Of a DNA stretch of 7,695 nt, positions 6,327-7,695 are shown piece after piece. Source of the DNA: Mariprofundaceae bacterium (GTDB lineage: Bacteria > Pseudomonadota > Zetaproteobacteria > Mariprofundales > Mariprofundaceae); the NCBI GenBank assembly GCA_027075825.1, contig JALSZZ010000337.1:1-7695 (forward strand), in the 5' to 3' direction. Positions within the stretch are counted from its first letter, which is position 1. Each line of letters begins with the position of its first letter. Position numbers and translations under genes: made by a program. The notes under the pieces are model-generated. The model had not been told where the DNA came from. It was given only the letters and a program-made list of their open reading frames with translations, and searched no databases.

Positions 6327-6355
6327 TTGAATGTTCGCAAAAAGAAGCGTAATTT
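6327..6355 (+). promoter_or_regulatory. Weak candidate promoter for the 59-aa protein gene
   Basis: TTGAAT (6327-6332), a 17-base spacer and TAATTT (6350-6355), with the ATG at 6413 about 57 bases further on. The -35 matches four of six and the -10 only three of six, so this is tentative. The interval 6234-6412 separates divergent genes and holds both this and the methyltransferase promoter. Confidence 0.25.
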
Positions 6356-6412
6356 TCTTCGCGATTCAGATAACGGGGCGGTTTTGCCGTTTATCCACAA
6401 GGAGGAGCTGAT

Positions 6413-6592
6413 ATGGGAATCAGGGAATTAACTGATAAAATGTTGAGTGACGGACACCTGAGTCGTCAGGAGTATCAGCAATTACTCGCGGCCATTCAGG
6501 CTGATGGCAAGCTTGATGAAGAAGAACGAGCGCAAATTGACCGGATTATGGATATGATTGCCAGCGGTGTGATCAGCGTTGAACAAAATTAA
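6413..6592 (+). CDS. Small charged protein, 59 aa, with DGKLDEEE motif
   Basis: A short gene with a very strong ribosome binding site (AAGGAGGAG, 5-6 bases before ATG 6413) and TAA at 6590-6592. It begins MGIRELTDKMLSDGHLSRQE, then has a helix-forming stretch, the segment QADGKLDEEERAQIDRIMDM and a tail ASGVISVEQN. There is no signal peptide or membrane segment. The DGKLDEEE loop followed by a helix resembles the calcium-binding-like or TerB-like 'DGxxxxxE' loops, and an N-terminal SDGHLSRQEY offers a second similar loop, so the protein could be two short helix-loop-helix units; this is a resemblance, not a family assignment. It is divergent from the methyltransferase gene and 73 bases before the Ig-like protein gene, so it may be co-transcribed with the latter. 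Function unknown. Confidence 0.75.
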   Translation: MGIRELTDKMLSDGHLSRQEYQQLLAAIQADGKLDEEERAQIDRIMDMIASGVISVEQN

Positions 6593-6665
6593 CCTCAAAG
6601 CCTGAAAAAATGCCCCACTGCTAACGCTGTGATGCGGGTTCAGCCATCATCATCCGGAGACGCTT

Positions 6666-7619
6666 ATGCAATATCGTGTTGTTCTGCTGGTCGCTCTGTC
6701 TGGCATCAGTCTGTATTACTACCTGTCCGGGGCTGATCAGGGTGTATCGCAGCAACCTGTGAAAGAAGCAGGCACTGCCGCCAGCTTGCCAGCGAAGCGA
6801 CCAGCCACCAGCCCGGCGCCATCACCTGCTGCAACCCCGTCGCCGCCACCAGCCATGCCTGCGCCGACGGCAACGCCAGTCGGGAAACCGGCAATGCCTG
6901 CTCCTGACGCGACCAAAAAACGGTTGCTTCTTGCCGGTGAAACTAAGCACCCCACAGTCACCTGTCTGTCTGGCATGGTAATGAAGCTGAAGCCAGTCAT
7001 TGCTGAAGCAGACGATGGCGTAACGGAGATCAACATCAGGGAAGCTGAGCCGCCGGTGAAGTGGACGTTTGAGGATGCATCCATTGCCCGTATCGAGGAA
7101 GATGCAGTGCATTGCCTGAAGGCAGGCAGCACGCCATTTGGCATCAGCGCGGAAAAGCAGACCATCAAAGGAACGCTGGAAGTGGTGGATGCAGCTATAC
7201 GCGCCCTGGAAGTGGTGACCAGCAGGCATATTCGGGTTGGTCAGCAGGCTGAGTCGGTGTGGGCTGTTTTGACGCTTACGAATAAACGCCGGTTGCACTT
7301 GTATGATGCCAGTTTGTCGCTTGCTGATAACACGCTGGCCGAATTATCCACGCCGTTACCTGGTATCAGCATGATCCGGGCAAAACTGCCAGGTCAGGTA
7401 GATGTATGCGCGCAGTGGCAGGGGCGATCTTCCTGCGCAAGCGTGAATATTCTGCCTTATGTGCCGCTGCCCGTGTTGCGTATTATGGCAAGTCGTTCTT
7501 CTCGTGTAATGAATTCTGATGTATCCCGCCCTTTTCACCTGGTGTTGGGAGGGCGACCATTGTGGCTGGGGGGTTGGCAAGAGAAATGGCAATATCCCCC
7601 TGCAATGGCGCGTCTCTGA
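6666..7619 (+). CDS. Membrane-anchored Ig-like (Big2-like) repeat protein, frameshifted near its visible end
   Basis: The start at ATG 6666 has GGAGA 6 bases upstream. Residues 4-21 (RVVLLVALSGISLYYYLS) form a signal anchor or signal peptide. Residues about 40-83 are a low-complexity Ala/Pro/Thr/Ser linker with a repeated PAMPAP (62-67 and 75-80), the second 13 residues later. Residues about 97-175 resemble a bacterial Ig-like group 2 domain, including VKWTFEDASIARIEED and the closing GTLEVV; C100 and C150 could pair. Residues about 180-263 look like a second divergent repeat with C248 and C257. A surface or periplasmic structural or adhesive role is plausible but inferred. In the given sequence the frame ends at 7617-7619 after about 16 residues of unlikely sequence; the coding signal continues in another frame from the G6 run at 7568-7573. 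The gene runs off the right edge. Confidence 0.7.
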   Translation: MQYRVVLLVALSGISLYYYLSGADQGVSQQPVKEAGTAASLPAKRPATSPAPSPAATPSPPPAMPAPTATPVGKPAMPAPDATKKRLLLAGETKHPTVTCLSGMVMKLKPVIAEADDGVTEINIREAEPPVKWTFEDASIARIEEDAVHCLKAGSTPFGISAEKQTIKGTLEVVDAAIRALEVVTSRHIRVGQQAESVWAVLTLTNKRRLHLYDASLSLADNTLAELSTPLPGISMIRAKLPGQVDVCAQWQGRSSCASVNILPYVPLPVLRIMASRSSRVMNSDVSRPFHLVLGGRPLWLGGWQEKWQYPPAMARL

Positions 7620-7695
7620 TCCTGATGTAGTGGAACTCGTAGCTGTGCGTGTTGGTCATGTTACGTCAAACGAGGTTCTCCTGAAAGCCCTGAAA
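7573..7695 (+). other. Continuation of the Ig-like protein in a shifted frame, open to the window end
   Basis: From about 7573 this frame reads VGKRNGNIPLQWRVSDPDVV and continues without a stop to the last base. QWRVSDPDVVEL is the same type of strand as VKWTFEDASIARI in the first Ig-like repeat, so this is best read as the next repeat of the same gene. The frame has stops upstream at 7507 and 7510 and no own start, so it depends on the upstream gene. Removing one G from the six at 7568-7573 joins the two parts in frame. Confidence 0.6.

Noticed and set aside
6737..7298. Minus-strand open frames of 143 and 158 aa opposite the Ig-like gene
   Set aside because: They owe their openness to the Ala/Pro-rich linker read backwards (Ala/Gly or Arg/His-rich); no start signals.
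1..7695. Depletion of CCWGG sites as a trace of the EcoRII-type system
   Set aside because: Many CCAGG and CCTGG sites are present across the window, including inside the R-M genes; with a functional methyltransferase no depletion is expected and none was apparent.

Overview
The window looks like chromosome from a beta- or gammaproteobacterium. The evidence is an RNase D / YihY / BolA / YhbY housekeeping cluster, ordinary AGGAG-type ribosome binding sites and moderate GC. I cannot name the genus. By eye, GC is higher in the housekeeping cluster than in the restriction-modification genes, which suggests the latter were acquired.

Left part (1-2092, minus strand): a tightly packed operon read right to left, yhbY -> bolA-like -> yihY-like -> rnd. 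Junctions are an ATGA overlap (yhbY/bolA), a few bases (bolA/yihY) and a 14-bp overlap (yihY/rnd). rnd runs off the left edge.

Middle (2093-3394): 2093-2300 has no convincing gene, only two perfect inverted repeats. Next comes an unrecognised membrane protein that appears split by a frameshift: an N-terminal signal-peptide piece (2803-2958) and a four-helix C-terminal piece (2301-2696, with coding-like sequence continuing to about 2825). A small acidic protein of unknown function (3106-3375, plus) is transcribed divergently from it; candidate promoters for the two overlap at about 3008-3061.

Restriction-modification island (3395-6233, minus strand): a complete EcoRII/Dcm-type locus in the order cytosine-5 methyltransferase (with N-terminal helix-turn-helix) -> Vsr mismatch endonuclease -> EcoRII-family restriction endonuclease. 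The first two genes overlap by one base and the third starts 3 bases after the second, so they are probably one transcript. The methyltransferase should mark CCWGG, Vsr should repair the T:G mismatches left by deamination of that mark, and the endonuclease should cut unmarked CCWGG. The endonuclease gene is broken by a one-base frameshift at an A5 run between its two domains; a single -1 slip would restore a 371-aa EcoRII-like protein with all expected catalytic residues. Upstream of the methyltransferase is a perfect TTGACA -35 element, and an 11-bp palindrome covers its -10, which fits autoregulation by the methyltransferase's own helix-turn-helix.

Right part (6413-7695, plus strand): a 59-aa charged protein with a DGKLDEEE motif, then a membrane-anchored Pro/Ala-linker protein with bacterial Ig-like repeats. 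The latter is frameshifted at a G6 run at about 7568-7573 and continues in another frame off the right edge.

Three apparent frameshifts in about 5 kb is the most unusual property of the window. Two lie at homopolymers, so sequencing error, gene decay and slippage-based expression all have to be considered. No stretch above 300 bases lacks a gene. I saw no rRNA, tRNA, CRISPR array or insertion sequence.
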